DNA of 25,716 nt from DATLOJ01 sp035536315 (GTDB lineage: Bacteria > Actinomycetota > CADDZG01 > JAHWKV01): assembly GCA_035536315.1 (NCBI GenBank), contig DATLOJ010000141.1:1-25716 (forward strand). The letters are read 5' to 3'. Position 1 is the stretch's first letter. Every line of letters starts with the position of its first letter. Below are positions 23,192 through 25,716 of this stretch, piece after piece. The notes below the pieces were generated by a model that was not told the origin of the DNA, searched no databases, and was given only the letters and a program-made list of their open reading frames with translations. The translations under genes and the position numbers were made by a program.

Positions 23192-25716
23192 TGGTTTCCA
23201 GGTTTCCCCGAAGTCAGGGCCAGGGGCGATCCGGCCGGATCGCGCTCATCGCAATTGTTCTTTTCCTGGTTGTTTCAATCTCGACGATCGTCGGCTTCTA
23301 CACAGATCTTCTTTGGTACCAGGAAGTGGAACTCAGTCAGGTGTTCTGGACCATCCTTGTTGCTCGGATTCTTCCTGCCGCCGTATTCGCCAGTGCCTTT
23401 TTTGTATTCGCGCTGCTTAATCTGACCATCGTTGGAAGGATCCGCCCCGTCTACAGCCGCGACGACCAGGTGGACCCGTTCGATCGAGTGCGGCTTCAGA
23501 TTCTGCCGGTCCTGCGAAAGCTCGCCCTGATCGGAAGCGCGGTCCTTGCGACGATGTTTGGACTCGGTGTCATGCCCGAGTGGAGGACGTTCACGTTGTT
23601 CAGAAATGCAGTCTCGTTCGGGACTGAAGATCCTTTGTTCAACAAAGACATTGGTTACTACGTGTTCAAGCTGCCGACCTATCAGTACGTTTACGGTTGG
23701 TTGCTGACTAGCGTCGTCGTTGTCACTTTGATGGTGGCAGCCCTTCACTACCTGACCGGCGGCATCCGGTTGCAGGCCCGCTCGAATCGCGTGAGTGCCG
23801 CCGTCAAGGCCCACCTTTCGCTCCTCCTTGCGCTGGTTGCAGTCATAAAGGCTTGGGGATACCGCCTTGCTCAGTACAACCTTTTGTATTCGAAGCGAGG
23901 GAACGTAACGGGGGCCTCATACACAGACGTGAACGCAGAGCTCAAGGCTTTGCAGGTGCTTGTAATTGTTGCTCTTGCGGCAGCAGTTCTGCTGCTTATC
24001 AACGTTCGCTTCCGAGGTTGGACGATTCCGGTTGCGGCTGTTGGAGTGTGGGTTCTTATTGCGGTGATCGCCGGCGGCATTTTCCCCTACGTAGTTCAGC
24101 GTTTCAGCGTTGAGCCCGAGGAGCTTCAAAAGGAAGCAAAGTATGTCGCTTACAACATTGCCGCTACTCGGGACGCGTACGGACTCGATCTGGTTGAGGT
24201 GAAGGAGTATCCAGCAGAGACCGGTATCAATCAGCAAATCATTGAGTCCAACCCGGGCACCGTTAAGAACATCAGACTGTTCGATCCGACGATCCTGCGC
24301 GCGGCCTACCGGCAGCTCCAGGAGATTCGCACCTACTACGAGTTCGTCGACGTCGACGTGGATAGATACCGGATCGACGGCGAACTGCGACAGGTGATGC
24401 TCTCCGCGCGCGAGCTAAAGCCCGAGAACCTGCAGAGCAGAAGCTGGGTGAACAACCATTTGGTTTATACGCATGGTTACGGCGCGGTCGTAAGCCCGAC
24501 CAATGAAACCGCGATCGCCGGTCAGCCTGCGTTTCTCGTTCAGAACATTCCGCCTCAAGCCAGCAAGCCCGAGTTGGAGATCAAACAGGGCGGGATCTAT
24601 TTCGGCGAGGGCATGGCCGACTACTCCGTGGTGAACACGGAGCAAAAGGAGCTGGACTACGGAAGGCAGGAAGGCAACCAGTTCACTCAGTACGCGGGTG
24701 ATGGGGGAGTAGAGGTCAGCGGACTGCTTAGGCGCCTTGCCTTTGCATGGCGATTCCGCGATTTCAACCTTCTTATATCGGGCCTGATCCAGGAAGACTC
24801 GCGGATCCTTTACTACCGGCAGATAAAGGAACGCCTGCAAAAGGCGGCTCCGTTCATCGAGTTCGACGGTGATCCATATCCGGTTATCACCGAGGGGAAA
24901 ATCGTTTGGATGGCGGATGGATACACGATGAGCAACATGTATCCGTACTCGGAGCGTCTTAATTTCGAGGAGAGAACTGCGACGGCTCGTGGCGCTGGCC
25001 CACCGAGTCTTATCGGAGAGAACAACTACGTCAGAAACGCGGTCAAGGTTTCGGTCGATGCATACAGTGGTGATGTCTCCATCTACCTGTGGGACAAGAA
25101 GGATCCGATAATCAAGGCGTGGGCAAAGGCGTTTCCGGGGCTATTCAAAGACGCGTCAGAAATGCCTGAGGACATTGCGAATCACGTGCGTTACCCGGAG
25201 GACTTGTTCAGGATCCAGACGCATCTTTACTCCCGCTACCACGTCACGGACCCGGTCGACTTCTTCACCCTCGAGGACAGATGGGTCATCCCCAAGGACC
25301 CGAACGTGACAACGGAAGGCGCCACTGCTGCATCTCAGGCTGAGGAGCTTCAGCCTTACTACGTCCTGATGAGGCTTCCCGATGCCGCCACGGAGGAATA
25401 CGTATTGATCCTTCCGATGAACCCAAGGGATAGGCCAAACATGGTTGCGTGGCTCGCCGCAAAGTCCGGCCCCGAGGATTACGGCAAGCTCACAGACTTC
25501 AGATTCCCGAAGACTCGGCAGATCTTCGGAGTGGGACAGGTCCACGCCCGAATCAACTCAACAGAAAGCATCTCAACGCAGATCACACTGCTGAACCAGC
25601 AGCAGTCGCGGGTTGCATTTGGAAATCTGCTCGTGATTCCTATCGACAAATCCGTTCTCTACGTCCAGCCGCTGTTCCTGCAGGCCGAACGCAACGCGAT
25701 TCCAGAAATGAAGTTC
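23191..25716 (+). CDS. UPF0182 family large membrane protein (3' end cut by window)
   Basis: The frame is open from ATG 23191 to the window end (842 codons without stop). Full UPF0182 proteins are about 900-1000 residues, so only the end is missing. The N-terminal part has several membrane helices (TM1 about 17-37, then others to about 300), with FYTDLLWYQEV and NKDIGYYVFKLP. A large extracytoplasmic domain of the COG1615 type follows and reaches VLYVQPLFLQAE. Its function is unknown. The ATG shares one base with the TAA of the DivIVA fusion, so the genes are coupled. I recall it next to the YlbL-like gene in mycobacteria. Confidence 0.92.
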   Translation, partial: MVSRFPRSQGQGRSGRIALIAIVLFLVVSISTIVGFYTDLLWYQEVELSQVFWTILVARILPAAVFASAFFVFALLNLTIVGRIRPVYSRDDQVDPFDRVRLQILPVLRKLALIGSAVLATMFGLGVMPEWRTFTLFRNAVSFGTEDPLFNKDIGYYVFKLPTYQYVYGWLLTSVVVVTLMVAALHYLTGGIRLQARSNRVSAAVKAHLSLLLALVAVIKAWGYRLAQYNLLYSKRGNVTGASYTDVNAELKALQVLVIVALAAAVLLLINVRFRGWTIPVAAVGVWVLIAVIAGGIFPYVVQRFSVEPEELQKEAKYVAYNIAATRDAYGLDLVEVKEYPAETGINQQIIESNPGTVKNIRLFDPTILRAAYRQLQEIRTYYEFVDVDVDRYRIDGELRQVMLSARELKPENLQSRSWVNNHLVYTHGYGAVVSPTNETAIAGQPAFLVQNIPPQASKPELEIKQGGIYFGEGMADYSVVNTEQKELDYGRQEGNQFTQYAGDGGVEVSGLLRRLAFAWRFRDFNLLISGLIQEDSRILYYRQIKERLQKAAPFIEFDGDPYPVITEGKIVWMADGYTMSNMYPYSERLNFEERTATARGAGPPSLIGENNYVRNAVKVSVDAYSGDVSIYLWDKKDPIIKAWAKAFPGLFKDASEMPEDIANHVRYPEDLFRIQTHLYSRYHVTDPVDFFTLEDRWVIPKDPNVTTEGATAASQAEELQPYYVLMRLPDAATEEYVLILPMNPRDRPNMVAWLAAKSGPEDYGKLTDFRFPKTRQIFGVGQVHARINSTESISTQITLLNQQQSRVAFGNLLVIPIDKSVLYVQPLFLQAERNAIPEMKF

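Noticed and set aside
1..25716. Genome-wide reassignment of TGA as a sense codon
   Set aside because: Many genes here end normally at TGA (for example those ending at 508, 1857, 2849, 6646, 12488, 19445 and 21506), so TGA is an ordinary stop.

Overview
The window is a gene-dense, fairly GC-rich bacterial segment with frequent GTG and TTG starts. Its families point to a probably deep-branching member of the Actinomycetota: a PucR-type regulator, an LLM/F420-type oxidoreductase, DUF4383, an AbiEi/DUF559 protein, a YlbL-type PDZ/Lon protease, UPF0182, a DivIVA-domain protein and a rhodanese-MoeB fusion. This placement is inferred from gene content only. No tRNA, rRNA, CRISPR array, transposase or selenocysteine machinery gene (selA, selB, selC, selD) was seen.

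Layout. 113-3051 (+): a DUF302-like protein, a PucR-type regulator coupled by ATGA to an LLM oxidoreductase, and a TatA/E protein. 3065-4078 (-): DAHP synthase. 4157-4735 (+): a PD-(D/E)XK-like protein. 4732-6646: a divergent pair, a two-domain glutaredoxin/thioredoxin-like protein (-) and a rhodanese-MoeB protein (+). 6708-8105 (+): tryptophanase. 8112-9346 (-): a basic-tailed small protein, a cold-shock protein with a repeat tail, and a DUF4383 membrane protein. 9563-12842 (+): MoaE, a 54-residue membrane protein coupled to MreB, a subtilisin-like protease and a small protein ending at a clear terminator. 13089-14036 (+): an AbiEi/DUF559 protein flanked by two direct copies of a 90-bp repeat. 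14154-15539 (-): a low-complexity protein with two membrane segments. 15614 to the end (+): a YlbL-type protease, then a tight run of histidine kinase, FecR-like lipoprotein, degenerate GGDEF membrane protein, DivIVA/phage-head-like fusion, and UPF0182 (cut by the window edge).

The main result is the divergent pair at 4732-6646. Each gene is interrupted by one in-frame TGA exactly where its family carries a functional cysteine. In the redox protein it is the first residue of CxxC, giving UxxC. In MoeB it is the catalytic or crossover-loop Cys. Homology continues in the same frame after both TGAs. Each TGA is followed, after exactly 20 nt, by the apical loop of a GC-rich hairpin, and both loops begin CGUG with G in second place. 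That fits a bacterial SECIS. TGA is an ordinary stop for many other genes here, so code reassignment is unlikely. I infer two adjacent selenoproteins, possibly a linked selenium-dependent sulfur-transfer/redox pair for MoaD- or ThiS-like carriers. MoaE lies about 3 kb away.

Other points of interest are the repeat-bounded DUF559 gene, the DivIVA/phage-head-like fusion, a four-gene module apparently inserted between ylbL and the UPF0182 gene, and the 18-bp tandem repeat in the cold-shock gene.
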